Positions 35,701 through 52,152 are shown, counted from the stretch's first letter. The stretch: 64,000 nucleotides of DNA from Anseranas semipalmata (GCA_013399115.1 VXAA01004297.1:700560-764559); one strand, 5' to 3'. Notes: generated from the sequence alone by a model not told the origin. Numbers and translations are program-made.

Positions 35701-38672
35701 CACTTGCATTTTAGCACCTTCTTCAAAAGAAACATGTAATTTTCTACTGTTGAACATACACAGATTTGTTATAGTAGTCATACTCTTGTATTTCTGAAAA
35801 TGATAAACTGGCTTATGCCAAGATATTTTCTAAAAAAGAGGGATAAAGCAGAGGGATTGTTCTGCCTAGATTTTAAACTCTGATTCCCATAATCAACTTT
35901 ACAACAAATAGCCAACTGTAAAAATCAGGTGAAAATTAAACACTTAACAGGAAAAGAAGGAAAATATTATTTCTGCTTTTAAACAATCCTCTCTAATAGT
36001 TAAATAGCGTGGAAGGAAAAAGAAAAAGATGATTTAGCAGAGCTAATGTAAAGTTGCATGATGAAGCTATTTTCAGTTGTTCTTGATTAAACTTTTTCTT
36101 ACAGCAGAGCCAGACCAATACAAAGTTCAGCTACAGTAAATCCTCAAGTAACTGTAGACCTCCATAATTACAGTACAGTAAAGCTGCTGGGATTGGAGGC
36201 TCTGCTTGGTCTCTTTTTACTTGGCTTATAAAATCATAGCATTGTAACTTAATGGGCAAATACACGCCACGCTGTATTATATACGCCATTTCTTTGTGCA
36301 AGTGAGGAGATGGAAAACAAGAAGAGAGGGGCTGGGCAGCTTCCGAAATGAGCCTTTCATACCACAGGCTAACCGGTCATCTCCAGGTATAATGAGCCAG
36401 CCATTTTACGGCTTTGCAGTTCTTACCAATGCAAACTGATATTAGTGCTGATTTTATTTCTTGCCCTTAAATTACTCTGATTTCTACTTGATGAGGAATT
36501 TGTTACTGCAGAGCCAGCAACAACCACCACAAAACTAGTGGAGCTCTTTGTGAAGAAGAGCCTGGGGAAGAAAGAGGCAGCCCAGGGAAGTTCCTCATCT
36601 GGTTGCTCAAGGGACAAAATCCCACAGCAGAATTTATTTTGCAGGTCCATCCCACTGTCACCAATGCCAAAGGAATCTGAACTTCTCGTCTGCAAACGAC
36701 TAACCCTATAGACCAAAAACTATTCATCCTTTGGTCACTGTAGTCTAAGTACACATCTGTTTATTCCAAAATGATACTCATGGTGAAAAGCATTAAAAAA
36801 ACACTTCATGAGCAGTTTCCCTGTTCCCTAGTTCCTTTAACTGTGTTATGGCATTTTAACTCGTCATCTAGCCCTCAGCTAGGAAGTACGACTGACTTTA
36901 TCTTAACTTTTCTGTACTGATTTTAAAAAACTGCATTTGACACACATGTACCTAAGAACCACCATATCAGCTTAAAAGGGATGTTCTGATCTCCTCTGCT
37001 ACCAAATTCAGCTGAAAAACTTAATTTGTGTCTGGCTAAAGACCCCCTAAGAAATTGTCCTGATGGAAACAACCATGTCTTCACTAAAAACATGAATGCT
37101 ATTTTCAGTAACTCCCACAAAAACCCCTCCCAAACACCAAACTGCAACAACAGGTCTACCTGAGCTAATTAGTCCTGAAAAACCCCAAACCTTGTTTCCT
37201 GTAGTACAACCATACTTGCTAGCTGTCTAAACATAGGTGTAAGCTATTTGTGGGAAATCAGTAACAGCAGAACGAGTCTTCTAAGTAACAGTTCAATGCT
37301 GTAAAATTTCTCACACCAACCATTTGATTCTTGGAGACTTCCAACAGGAGACTCTTGCTAGAGCCACAGTTACTAAAACTGAATTATTTTCCTTTAACAT
37401 CATTTCAAAGGCACACTGTGGACAAGAAAAATGAGGCATTAAAAGAACAATGAAAAAAACTTACTAAAAATATGTCATCTTACTCCCTAAATTAGCTCCT
37501 GCAAATGCTGAGTCATCTCTGCCTAATTTTACTAGCAAAGCTAAAAAGTGGTTTGTGGCTGTGCTTTATCCCGTTAGCAAGGCAAACATCCACTGCTGGA
37601 AGAGACTATTTTCCTTTCTGAAGAGTGTCGTCAGCACGACGTATTCCAGCTTCAGAGATTTGACGCCAAATGGGGATGGCTTGCGAGAACCACAGCCAGC
37701 CCGTCATGAATTTCAGATCTTGGAGTGAGTTGCAGTGCAGATGCATAAAACAGCGCTTTCCTTACCTTCTGAAACAAACTGCAAGTCAGCAGTTTGAAGA
37801 AAATGGAAGGCAACAATACCTGTTTTTTATAAAACCAGGTCCACTCTAAGAAAGCTTGCCTGAAAAGCTATGTTGGCTAAGAGGAGGCTTGCTGAGAGGT
37901 GTGAGAAGGGAGGAGGTCACCCCAAAGCCATCCCAACCATGACAGCAAACCCTTCAGCGGAGACCCAGAGATGCCGGGAGGCACCTCTCCGACAGAGATT
38001 GCCTCTGAATGACCTGTATTTCACGGAGGGCCAGGAGGTGCAGTTGAGCAGACGTCTCCAGCCGGACAGGCTGTGTCTCCACCATGAGCTCTGCCCGCAC
38101 GGTTATGCCCCACAGCTATGGGCACAGCCTTCTGCAGCACAGGGATGCCCGCAGCCCAACCACAGCGTGCGCACTGTGGCCGCTGGCTTTGGAAAACACA
38201 CCACAAGCCTTGTTTTCAGAGAGAATTTGATGTGAAGCTGCTACAACCTCATTTTTCAGAAAGTTTTATTTATGGAAAGCTGTTTTCCTGAAGCTGAGCT
38301 CTGGAAGTAAGTATATACCTGTCAAATAAATGTTGATATTGCTTTCCCTCCCTGCAAGCAAAAAACTGAATGAATTTAACCCTCGGCCTCAGTGCTATTT
38401 AGCAGCACACTGTGCTCCTTGTTTCTTCAGAAGAGCTGAAACTGAGGTTCAGAACACTCATTAAAAATACCTCAGATTGAATTTCATAGCCCACAACTTT
38501 TGAAAAGGAATATAATGGTACCATTCAGTGCACTCGTGTAATTCAGCAGTGTAGCAGCCAGCACGTAATTGGGGATGGAAACCCCAATCTCTGTGACACC
38601 CCCCACCCTTTGCCTCCTAATTTTCCACTCCTCTATGTTTCAAGGCAAAAAATGTCTGACTACCTTCTCAGG

Positions 38673-38717
38673 TTTTCTTTTCTTTTTTTTTTTTTTCTTT
38701 TCTTTTCTTTTTTTTTA
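38673..38717. repeat. T-rich (TTTTC)n tract
   Basis: Polypyrimidine tract of T runs broken by single C on the plus strand. On the minus strand it is A/G-rich. I see no retrogene upstream of it, so I do not call it a poly-A tail. Confidence 0.85.
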
Positions 38718-41214
38718 ACGTTAATTATTGTTTTGAGAGGAGAACAAAATCATTCTGTTGTTCAGACCACTTTCTTTTCTGGTCTGTTTTTCTTTGCCTG
38801 TTCATTTTTCCTCACTTTGTTTAGCTATGCACAAGCACTTTACTGAAATAAAGGAATAGGCAGTTCTAAAGCCATCAAACAAGAAAAGTAAAACCCTTAC
38901 ATGCAAACCTGAAGCATGAGAATATGGAGAGTTATGACTATATTGGAGTTATTAACTACAAAACCAGACTGAGGTGCAAAGTGGTTATTTAATTTTTATT
39001 TGGATGCATTTTATTTTAGCCATGATTCTAACAAAGCCCTTTGATGAAAAGAAATCATTTAAATGTGAGAACTCTTAGGTCCAGAAAAAAAAAAAAGAGA
39101 GAGGCAAAATATGAAATCCTAAATCTAAAGCAAAATCAAATGTAACAGCCAAAAGCTTCTGATAATCCTTCTTCAGTCCTGCATCACTCTCAACATGACC
39201 ATTAATTAATCTGAGCAAGACCTGACACCACCGGAGTTGTATATATTTTACTTTTTGCTTTACTAGAGGAAGGACGGCATATTTTAACAATAGGACACAG
39301 AATTTTTCATGACCAGATTGCTAGCTTGAAAGTACAACCTTAGGTTAAGCCTTAAGGCTATGGCTGCTGCTAACCCTAATGCATTCACCCTAGCTCTTGC
39401 CTTCGGCCAGGCCACTGCTCCAGCTGGATCCCGTGCTCCTACAGCCACAACATGAGGCAGAGTAAGGAGGGTAACCTTGCACGAAATTTAAACAGTTAAG
39501 AGTTTCTGTAGGATCCGCTTGGTCCTGTCTTGCAGATCTGATGTAGACTGGCTAAGGAAAAGCTTGGCTGTAGCACCCTCCGATTGCTCCAGATTAGATG
39601 TGGAGTAATACTGTATTTTATGTATGAACCTAAAACAGAGACAGTCCCGAGTTAATTCCTAATGAATGAAACTCATAGCCATTAAATGTTTTCATGGAAC
39701 CAAAACCTCTAAGTGCAAGACATAAGCCTCAAAAGCTATCTAACCTTTAAGTACCTGAAAGGCAGAAGTTTTGGGTTGTCTTCTAGCAGTCAAGTTCCCC
39801 ATATGCAAGAGTTTGTTGACTGGTCATGCAAGATCTGACACCAACTGGACAGACTCAAACAGCTTGGTGACTTTGCATCATGGCTAAGAAACTTTCAACG
39901 TTTCTCTAAGCAGCCTCAAAAGACCTTAAGAATGAATATATCAGGAGTCTGAACAGTCTTTTAAACATGCAAAGAAACCATCTTTAGAATACACCAGACA
40001 CAGGGGAAGAAGTGATGACCATCTATATGCTTCTTGGATTGGCAGGGGAAGGCACACCTCTGTGTTAGGGGCATCACCGGGAAGTGCCATCTTCGGTGGC
40101 ACATAAACCGGAGAGGAAAGAATACGCAGCAGAATTGGTGCAGTGGGTGGTACAGTAATAGCTTCTACCAGCAGACTTCAGAGGCACCTGGTATAGTCAC
40201 AGGGGTAAAAAATAACCACCTCCCTTTTTAATACAGCTACGTAGTTTTTCAGAACAGAGACCCGTTTATGCATTTGTGGCAAATTAGAGAAAGCAGGGAT
40301 GTGTGCTTGTGTCTGCAGAAGAGGGCAGGCAGAGGGGGAAGAAAGGCCAGCAGGACTTCCGAGCTGCACATGGTTTGGGGTGCTAACAGCAGACAAAAGC
40401 TGGGCAAAAAGCCTCCGATCAATCTTCAGGGTGCTTCCCCCTGACTAGGAACAAGGTTTTACTCCTGAGCTAAGTTGAGCTTTTATCTGATTTCCCACCC
40501 CTTCTTCGGCATATATGTGTGGGGTACTGCAGAATTACCTGTGCTTGCAGCCAATGTGCCATACTTGAGAGCTCCTGCTTCACTGCTCATCTAACCGTAC
40601 AAAACGTTCAAGCTTGGAGATTCCTAAGATATCTGCTTTCTGTCACTCAGATAGAGGCCTCAAATATCAAAGGGAAGTAACACCATGTTATTATCACAAG
40701 TACATTAACACTGTCTCTGAAACAACTTTTATGGCCTTTATTTTGTTTTAAAGTGCTACCCTGTTTTCTTTTACGCTCTGTTTAAAAACATGTGTTGTAC
40801 AGACCTAGATATTGTGATTTGGGCTTTGGACAGAATATTTAAAATAAATCTTTAGGCACAGCAGATTTACAAAGGCGAAGGAGCAAGTGAACTGTTTTTA
40901 AGGCCAGAGCACGGCGGTGCAGGATTAGGTACCACTCTGATATGGATGAGCTTTATCAGGAACAGGCTTGGTGGGAAACAAGCACCCTCTGTTCAGGATA
41001 CGTCAAAGAGAACTCTTTGGGGATGTGCTATCAAAAGTCAAACATCAGGCTGACACAATACCACTATTTTGAACACATTTTCAGTCTTAGGTTGAGTTCC
41101 TCCAGAAACAGAGTTTTAATTCATTTGGCCTTAAGGGTAATGTGTGTAACTGGGAAAGGTTTTGATTTTATCTAATTCATGATTTTTTTTCCTCATTGAT
41201 GAAAAACAATTCCT

Positions 41215-41510
41215 TATGTGCTTAAAGATGCCATACATCTAATTTTAAATTCACATTTACAAATATATTTATTCATTGTTAATATTCATGCAATTTCCAG
41301 ATTCCAGGGCTATGCACAAGTGAGACTTTTATTTACAGCATAACAATCTAATTGGATGTTACAAGTGATTATTTCGGAGATGCCACTTGAGTATATCAAT
41401 TAAATCTGTCACGGAATTGTTACCTGCCAGGGTTTAAGCAACTTGTCAGAAACAAACTTCTTCATCCTCCGCTTTTTATTTTAAGGGTAAATCTAGATTA
41501 ATCCCACCTA
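41215..41510. other. candidate conserved non-coding block
   Basis: AT-rich but non-repetitive sequence with homeodomain-like TAAT motifs, ATGCAAT and a bicoid-type TAATCC near 41500. It lacks simple repeats and long frames. The call rests on look alone; conservation cannot be measured here. Confidence 0.2.
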
Positions 41511-44500
41511 ACTCTAAGCACTTAATTGATGTGCCTAAGGCAGAAGAATAATTTTCTTAGATTCCTGTCTAATCAGCAGAGGGGAAACAGGCGCTTTCAG
41601 GCTACGTGTCAGTAAACCTAAAATCTGGATCATCTGGGAGGTGGCCCCTCTTTCTCCACTTTTTTGTAAACAAGAGTAACTACAACTGATACAAATGTCT
41701 TACTGAAAGACAATTTGCCATGGAAATGTAATCTTTACAGTTTTTAAGTTGAAAAAGAAAAAAAAAAGAACAGAGAAACCTTTAAAACGTAAAGAGGTTC
41801 AGGTTTAGTCAAAACTGAATTTTGGCTCCTACAAGGAGCTAAAGGGGCGTTTCAGAAAATTGCCAAAATAAAAGCAGATTTTTCCTACTCCTTCCTTAGA
41901 TGCACCCTGAGACTTCCTCAGCAGAAAGCAAGGGGAGATAAAACTAAGCAAATCAACGTGCAAAGAGAATTCACTGCTTGCTGAAGGTGCCTCCAGACCA
42001 AGAAGGAGCCTGTGGAAGGATGGCTGCATTAGTAACAGCTGGAGTTCAATAGCATCATCCATAGCTTATCTGAGGGCAATTATCCTTTCCCAGCCTGGCA
42101 CAAAAGCAGAAAATGCAGTGGGCCGCTGCTAAGAAGCAAGGAACTGCCTGCTCAGCGTTGTTTCTGCCACGCACTGGTGAGATTGGATTTGCCAAAGCAC
42201 TGGAAAGGATGACATCAGTTTTTTCTAGGAACAGCTTTAACAAGATATAGAAATCTTAATGATAAACCTCAGGTACCAACAGCCCCTCCTGTTAAATGTC
42301 AATTCTTTAAAAGGCCACACGCACCTGGAGATAAAAGCCAGCAGAACGTTGCTTACAATTTACCATTGATCATCTACTGTATTAACTGGCTCATCAGAAG
42401 ATTGCTCCAGCTTTGTTTTTTTCTAAACTGATGAGCACTTTTGTCCCTCTTATGAGACTTAATAAATATCTGCCATTCTTGCCTATTTAGAAAACGTCTA
42501 GGTCATCCATGTTCTCACCAACCCTCAAGTGAAGTTCTGGGTCAGCACATACACACAATTTAGGCATTTCCACTGAAACACTATCTCACCACCAACTTCA
42601 AAAATTATCTTTCTTCATAATAATTTACTTAGAGAAGTCAGACTATCCTATCAGACTCAGGATAAATTGCCATAGGGAAAGAATTTCTGCATACAGAAGA
42701 GACCACAATGGCATTGAACTACAATTACTGCTTGTGTACTTCTTTTACTCATTTCTAATCAAAATGTCTCCTAATGCTTGACAAAGAAGATCATGCAACT
42801 AAAACAGAGAGTGCCATAACCCTGATTTGTCATGAAGTAGAGCCACTATTATCAGCTCTTGCTTTGTTAGACTGTAAATATTTAGTAAATTGGGGGCTAA
42901 AATTACTTGGTACCGAACAGCTTGAGACATCCTGTCTACTTCCACACGTCAAACATGGTCTTGGCCTGGGGAACAGTATAGGCTTCGCAGGATGAGAAAG
43001 ATAAGTGGAGTTATGTGTCACTGGCACACTGCTTTCTAATTCCTTTTAATTCTTACCAGCTCATCAATATGCCTTGGCAGGTTCATACAAGTTGAGCAAA
43101 GGCAGTGACTGCTGAGTCCCGGTGGGAGACCCCTGCAGAACAAACACTGAGGGATGGAGGAAGTTGGCCATCACGCCCCAAGTCGGCCTAAGACCTGCTG
43201 ACCAAGCAAGACCCGCACAGATGTTGCAGGTCTCCTTCTAGCCATCCAGAGATCACACCAAAAAGACGTCTTCCTGTTTATAGTAACGATGGACCTAAAA
43301 CCAGGCTGAAGAAGTGCAAAGATGAGCAAACAGAAAAGTCTATCATCACTTAAATTTACATCTCAATACCTTTGCTGATACCAAAATCTAGAAAAGTAAT
43401 CGATATGTATCATGGGCACTTACACCAAAGAGAATTTGCTCCAAGTACATAGTGAGGCTTACCGAGTGACAAGATTATATAGAGATTAGCCCAACGATGG
43501 GTTTAATGAGTGGATCTCACTTGGCTTTGCCTTGGAGAGGACTGGCGCCTGCTATTAAGAAAGCGTGCAAATGCCAGCAGCCAATACCTCCTGCTGCTCC
43601 CATGTGCTGTCACGTGCCTACAGCCACATGCTGCCCCTATTTGCTCTCCTAGCCTACAGGGAAATGGAGGGGGTTCAAAACCAAGATGTGATCCAAAACA
43701 AGAATTCAATCCCCTCCTGGATAATTCATTCCATCCAACATATCAAACTGTAAGCAGACTGCAAACAATTAATAACATGAAAAGGTGAATTATGATCATC
43801 ACGGTCAGCAAGTGCTCCTTCACAGGGCATGCACTTCCTTCTTGAGCATAAAGTAGCATGATTCCCCGGCACTGCAACAGGTTTTTTTTTTTTACCTCCA
43901 GTTATGTGCTAATTAGTAGACATGCAGATGCTATTTAATAGGACTGATGTTTTCCCCCGTGACCCTCAGAGGCTCATCTGGGTTGAGATTTACTCCCTTT
44001 TTAACTATAATTAAGCATCCAGTTGCACTGGACTTCCTCTGCAATAAAAGGAAAGGAAGGGTACTTTCAGAAGAACACTCAGGCCAGCCAAAATTGAACA
44101 GACCAACTTGGCCTTCATCTCATTGCTACTTTTGTTTTTCCCCCGGATTGCACTATCTTTAACCTGGTAGTATGCTTATTTCTTGTTATCATTAACATTC
44201 ATGAGGTATTTTGTCTACTACGCTGCTAGGAACCAGATAAGTGCTTACACAAAAGATACTATGCACAGCTGACATCATCAGCATATTTTAAACTGTCTGC
44301 CGAAACTGAATTAAAATCACTGTGCTACTAAAGACAAACATTTCCCAATACAAAATGTAATTCATACCCATTAAGCTGCTCTCACCACCAGCTATTTCAG
44401 GATATCCTGATGTTAAATCAAATATTTGAGGAAGGGCTTACGTTTATTTTCAAGTGATGCTGTCTAGATTTGAATGTGTGTCCTTGCTGGAGATTTATTA

Positions 44501-45313
44501 TTGGGGTTAGCATTACACTGAGTAATTTTAAAAGCCTGAGAGATCAAAAGATCTGCTGAGGTCACTTCTCTGACATCACATGTGGATCCAATACTCAAAA
44601 ATTCCATAGACCACATGCTTGCTGAAGTGCAAAAAGCCATTCATCTTGAAAGCAGTGGAGATGAGAACTTGCCCCATGAACTGCACTTCTTCAGCAAAAA
44701 CATGACAGGCTCTCTTCTTCTCCCAATAATTGCTATTAAAATTCATTTTGCTCCTCATAACTGCTGCCAACAGTGCCTCCAAATGTTCCTAACTACAGTT
44801 TTAACTAAGGAGACAAATGCATTAAAAGCAATGGATTTCTCTTTAGGTGAACTGTGGGCTGAGTATTTGGCTCACACAGAGCGCTCACCCAGCTGTACCG
44901 GTGGCCAAGGCGGAATTCAATTCACCCCACTCGGGCTGCCTAGGAGTTACGTGTTTAGCCTAAGCTCATCGCCCCCACTGTCTCTCTTTAGTCAGATGAG
45001 AGAGACGTAACATGAGAGAAAATACATCCCGTCTGAAGACAGATGTATCACACACCCAGGGTGAATTGCCCAACAGGGCACCTCTCTCATTCCCCTGCCT
45101 CTCCTTGAATCAGATGTTCAAACATCTAAAATCGGGTAAGATTGATCTTACTCTGGAACTTTAGCACAGGTAAGATTTTATGCTCTGGCACACTTCTAGC
45201 TTGCAGTTTTTCCACATGCCTGCGATAGGATGCACATGACATTTTTTTCTTTTGAGGGAAGAGGGGGGAATAGAAAAAGGTAGACTCTTACAAAGCTGTC
45301 TGTTTGTTTTCAT

Positions 45314-45391
45314 TGAATCATAGAATATCCTGAGTTGGAAGGGACCCACACGGATCATCGAGTCCAACTCCTGGGTCCGCACAGGACCGCT
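45314..45391 (-). mobile_element. short CR1 3' terminal fragment
   Basis: The plus strand reads GAATCATAGAATATCCTGAG, then TTGGAAGGGACCCACACGGA, TCATCGAGTCCAACTCC and TGGGTCCGCACAGGACCG. This is the 3' UTR end of an avian CR1 subfamily. Only about 78 nt remain, with no coding part. Confidence 0.9.
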
Positions 45392-46767
45392 TGTTTTAAG
45401 CAAGATAATGGTCTCAAAAGGGCTTAAGAGAACAAAAGCAGACAAAGCAGAACTAAAGAAGATAGCATCGAGAACATATAACTTTAACAGATGGGACAGG
45501 TTCCCAAAACTGAGCAACAGCACAGGCTATGAGCAACAGCAAAGTCCTTTATTTTCTAAATGTGTTACACACTTACAAATCAGGACTATAAGCAAAAGGT
45601 AGGTACCATGTTTAAGCATAGTAAAAATTACTGATTCCGTTCAGTATCATCTTGTGGCCTATACTGAAAAGGAGCTCCAGTAAGTTTGCTACATAAAACA
45701 CAAACGTTGAGCAGTTTTCTACTAAACATCTAGAGCACTGATGAAAGGAAACCCAAGACTCAACAACACAATATTCGGCAGCACTACCTTGATCAAAGGG
45801 GCTTCTATCTTCTTTTAGACTTCAAGTGATGGCTTTAAAGAGATTCACAGTCCAATACTAACCTACTGAACAAGGATCAAATTTTGACTTGGCAGACCCA
45901 TCCCATAAGGTGCTGAGTCCCTGTGCTGAGTGCCCACCCCATCGCTGCAGATACGTGGTGCTGCTCTTCAGGAACGGGGCAGCTTGCAAGGCCAGCCGGG
46001 TTGAATGGCTCACAGTATTTCCCAGAGCACGTGTGGCCCCATGGGCAAAATTTTGCTAGCAGAAAATGGCTCAGCAGTGGTCTTCAAGAACAATGAAGAA
46101 ACTCAACCGTGAAAAATGGAAATAATAGTGCTTTATGCGTAGGCTGCTGCTTAAGGTCTGAAAATAGATGCCAAATAATGGAAAAACATGCCTGCCTAAC
46201 AGCCATACTTTTCTAGTTATGAAGAACTGGTATTATCAATTAAAAGAAACACTTAAGTAACTGATATAGTGGGTCTCTCATCCCACGCTGACAGATCAAT
46301 AAGTGAAAAATACAGCTTCTAAAAACCATTAGAAAGCTACATATTTATAATAATTATATTGAAAATATATGTATGCATGGCTTTTTCCTTCACCTCTTAA
46401 GAGTAACAGACTGAAAAATACCCATGGCATACACAATGCATGCAGTTATACAAGGGGCGATTTATAGCCACGTTTTAATGACTCTATTTGCCAAAGGCAA
46501 AAATGTGCTTACTGTTATTCCTAGCAATAGTATACTTTACTAAGCAGCCAGTCCCGTGTAAAAAAAAAAAAAACCACTAACCTTTTATGTTGCCGTTAAG
46601 TGGTTTGTGAAATCTGTTCTTGTGTATTACGTTTAAAATGTTTTGTGCAGTCACTATTAGCAAAATATCCTCTGCAGGAACGGGATGGACCTCTAAAGCA
46701 TTCACAATAGGTTGGAAATGCTACACTGTAAATCATGATTCCTAGCATCAAAGAAGTCCATACACCA

Positions 46768-46791
46768 TAAATAAATAGATAAATAAATAAA
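46768..46791. repeat. (AAAT)n simple repeat
   Basis: ATAA/AAAT units with one GAT interruption. Confidence 0.85.
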
Positions 46792-49294
46792 GTAAACAAG
46801 CAAGGCTTTCCTTTCTTTGTTAGGAATGTCTGAAGCTGCTTAAAGGTGACAACAAAATTAGACTATCCAAATCCTACAGCACTATGTCTTTAACAAAGCT
46901 TTACCTCTAACCTCTATATTTTCTTAGAAATAACAGCCTAATAATGTGATTACACAGTTGCATGCTAGGATACTAAGAACCATACTTTGGAAAGGAAAGT
47001 ATGACTCACTGAGATTTCAACAGGTGTCACAGACAGGAGACTTGATCCTGCAGTTAGATCAATCAATGCAATACTCTGTGCACACATGATATGCTATTAT
47101 TTCCGATGGCTTTTACGTAGAAACAACGGACATTATTTATATAGATTCATAAGCCACTCCTACAACACGAAGTATTACATTTTCAAAATGTCAATTACCT
47201 ATACAAAGATTAATAGAAATTTTCAAACAAAATTTTGTGCTCCAACTCACCTTTCAATGCTTACTATTCTACTTATCTGATGAGTTCCACTACCTACTGA
47301 AAAAAAGAAAAAAAACCTACAGACTCGTGTCCCTTACAACCACACACGTTGAAACAGAAACTCTTAATGTCTCCACGTCTCCTAACTCAAGAGCACCACC
47401 ATGTCTGAGTTACTTTGTCAGCACTCTTTTCACCAAGCAGGCGGTTTCTCAGATTCAGCAGCGTGCTTTGCCTTACAGAAACTGCTGATCGCTTTCTTTT
47501 CCTCTTCTCTTTCATCCTTGCAATGATCATGCTGCTCATCACATGGCTGGTTTTTAAACATGCAGTTTACGGTCACGAAGGCATGAGGTCACTTTGTCCC
47601 TAATTGATGGTAATTGCCTGAACAGCTGCTGAAACACCAGCCAACGCTCTTCTCACACACCACCATCAGCGAGGCCACGCACGCTTGTGCACACCGGTCA
47701 GGTTGGGTACAGCCTGCCGGGAGGGCAGCAGTGGCACGAGAAGCACCAGTGCTCACATCGAAACTCTGCCTAGAAGTTACTTACCCTCACTGTAAAACTG
47801 GCTTGTCTCCTTAAGTCAAGAATGAGCTCAGAGGAGGAAAGCGAGTGAGGCTCCTCAGGTCCACCAGGACGTATGGAAAACAACTGGTGGAGCGAGGCAT
47901 GGTCTCGCTGAGTTTCGCCCTATGCTCTCAAAAGGCCAGTGAAAGGACTGAAGGCACGTTTGGCACTGGTTGTTCCAGTTCATTTCTGATGTGTGTACAT
48001 GTGTATTTTACCTGTACTCGGTGCCATTACAGAAATGCACACACTATCAAAGCCAAGCACATTTCAAAATTGTATAAAAATAAAGAGCAGCTTCTCCCAC
48101 TCCTTTATTTACAGTTAAAAGTTCAGAGCCAGTACAAAAAAGTTTCATCTCTGATTATGTCAGGACTGAAACTATAAATATTCCATTTTCTCAGCCCTGG
48201 AAACATACCTTCTTGCTTTCTTGACATTTGTTCATACAGTTAAAACAAGCTACCAAAAAGCCCACCAACCTTTTAGCCAAGTACCCAAACAAAGAGAGAG
48301 AACAGCTAAAGCATCGACTGCTCTCGGTTGAACCCGAGTTTGCCTAGCATTTTCACCTCAAAAATTTGAATGCCCGAAACAATAAAAATAGAGTGACTTA
48401 CTGTAGATTCCCCAAAAGGTGAACAGAAGTCCAACTTGGAGCTCTGACAGGGAACACAAACCGATTTACTGTGGTCAGTTTTTGAGCTACGTTCATGTTT
48501 TTCATCTCACAAAAAGGCGAAGGCTAAAAGCAGACCCTGCCACAGAAGTTACAGTAAGTCTCTTAACTAATTCCAGGCACACAGACTTGTGTAGGTGATA
48601 AATTTCTTCAGGGGCTGCTGGGTTGTAAGTGGAAGGGCAAGGAGGGGGCAGCTTGCCATCCTTCCCGACTAGGGCTGGCAAGCCTCAACAGCAGAAGCAC
48701 CAGAAACTCTTTTCCCTATAAGGTTTGGTGACTCACAGACGTGCCAAAGCAGTGTGAAAGTAATGGTATTCCTTTGCTGAAGGTGGAGGGGAGAGAAGAA
48801 AGCGCAAACACATTTCAGAGAAGACCTGTGTTGAACAAGACCAGAGAGTTGCACACCAAACAAACTGTATTTGAGGTGGGAGGGAAACAACAAACTAAAA
48901 ACAAGCATGCACAATATATTTTAATGTTATTATTGCTTAGCTCGCCACTTTATCTTCAAAGTAGTAAGTCTTCTCCCAAAGAGATTGATGTCTAAAAACA
49001 AATTAAAAAGACCCTTATGCCTTCTTGTACAAAACTTCCAGACTGCTGTTACCATCCTCTATGTGCAATTCAAAACAGAAGGAATCCCGCCAAAAGTAAA
49101 ACAAATCCTTAAGATAAATAATTCAAAGTACGGTAGGCAGTATGACCAATGTATCCCAAGCAAACGTTTTTATTAAAGGTACCAGTACTCTTCCACAAAT
49201 GTAGGTGTAATCCAGTGAGTCTGATCACACACTTCAGTTCCTGCATATAGTGATAATTACCCAGACTCTGACAAAAAAAAGCAAACGAACCATA

Positions 49295-49314
49295 CCAACC
49301 AACCAACCAACCAA
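49295..49314. repeat. (CCAA)n simple repeat
   Basis: Five consecutive CCAA-type units followed by an A run. Confidence 0.85.
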
Positions 49315-49546
49315 AAAAAGCCACACTTCTATTATACTTCAAGATTTTTGTAAAACTCAGCAAATCAACTCCAGAAGAACTGGTACTGTGAACTGTCATG
49401 CAATTAACCTAGATATAGCTAAAATATTCCAGGCTGGTGAGTATGGAATAACATTCATTTATAAGATGAATTATTTGCAGAGAAAAGTAAAAGGGACAAA
49501 ACCCAACTGGAAACCACTTTGGCTAGTGCAGTAAAAGACAATAAAA

Positions 49547-49566
49547 AATGCTTTTATAAAAGCATT
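49547..49566. repeat. 20-bp perfect palindrome
   Basis: AATGCTTTTATAAAAGCATT is identical on both strands. It is followed at once by an AT-only stretch to about 49620 and then by the CR1 fragment. Confidence 0.85.
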
Positions 49567-49604
49567 ATTTATAATTATATTTAAAATATATATTTAAATA
49601 TATT

Positions 49605-50877
<1,273 letters not shown>

Positions 50878-52152
50878 TGATTACCTTGCTTCTTAGGGGC
50901 AGTGTAACATTATCTAGACAATGTTACTTGTACTGTAACTGAATGAGTCAACATTTGAGCATTATATTCAAATGCACAAAATCCCTAAAATTTGTTCACA
51001 TCAAAGATGCTACTACTACCAGGAATGTGTATCCCTAATAAAACACAATTTCAGAACTGACTGGGTAGACAAGTAGGTAAACAAATGGAGTGTAGGAAAT
51101 GGAGGGAAAAAAAGCCTTGTTGGCAAACATGTACCTAAGAGGCAAAGCAAAAATGGTCAAAACTAAGCAGGGTTAAATGGTAAACAGTAAAACAAGTAAG
51201 AATTTGTTCAGACCTATGGGCAGAAAGAAAGATGGGCCTGGGGATGGTTTACAAACTTAAGATAGCTGGAGACTATACTGATTTAGTTGAATCCTTCTCA
51301 TAGCTTTCAACTATGAAGATGATATTGACCACACCTGAACAAAGCTAGGTGTCAGGAAAGACACCTATTTATTTCTGCTAAAGCAGAAATAAAACTCAAG
51401 GAATGTTATACACATTCACATCAGCTAAGGTATGGTGTTAATACAAGAACAAATGGGTTTTAACCTGGTTATGAATATGTTTAGACTAGAAATTAGAAGG
51501 AATTTTGTGACTGGTTGATTAGTGAGGCTCTGGAGAAGTTTTCCATTGGGAAGATACAGGGCTGTAAATATAAGTACATTTAAGATGGAGTCAGAATAAA
51601 TTTCAGGTGGGATTATGTAACATGGCTGCTTACTATAAGAGAAGGCTGTGCTCAGTAACCCAGAAAATCAGGTCCCATTCCATATTCCCAAAGACAACCT
51701 TTGGGAATATTTTGGGAACCTCTGGGAACCAAGTAATGCCAATTAATGATTTTGTCACAAGCAGGGAATTTTTCTTTTTTAAGCCCCCATTACTAAGGCT
51801 GGTGGTAGAACCTGTTTTAAATTTAAAGAGTGAATAAATAAAGTGTTAGCCTGGGGATTGAGGAGAAACACTTTTAAAACATGAACTCTGCAAGCTCAAA
51901 AACCAGAAGGCAAATAAAAAGAATGAAACATCTGTTACTTCTTAAAATCTCATGGTTTCTAAGCCACTGGGGGCAGAGGGAGGCTGATTCATGATTTCTG
52001 AATGCTTAGGTTGACAATTGAAAGAAGCAGAGTAAAGTGTGAAGGAGTCCAAAACTCAGCATACAAAAGCACTAGAATGCCTAAAAATGGAAGAGGGTAG
52101 ATGCCTAATTTAAACATTCAACTTTCAAATGAGACATTCTGAACTTCTTTGT

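Noticed and set aside
38673..38717. Long T-rich tract considered as the poly-A tail of a minus-strand retrogene.
   Set aside because: No gene-like sequence on the expected side, and the tract is interrupted by regular C residues, more like simple repeat.
44582..45010. 142-codon plus-strand frame.
   Set aside because: No recognisable motif and no supporting signals; a frame of this length occurs by chance in 64 kb.
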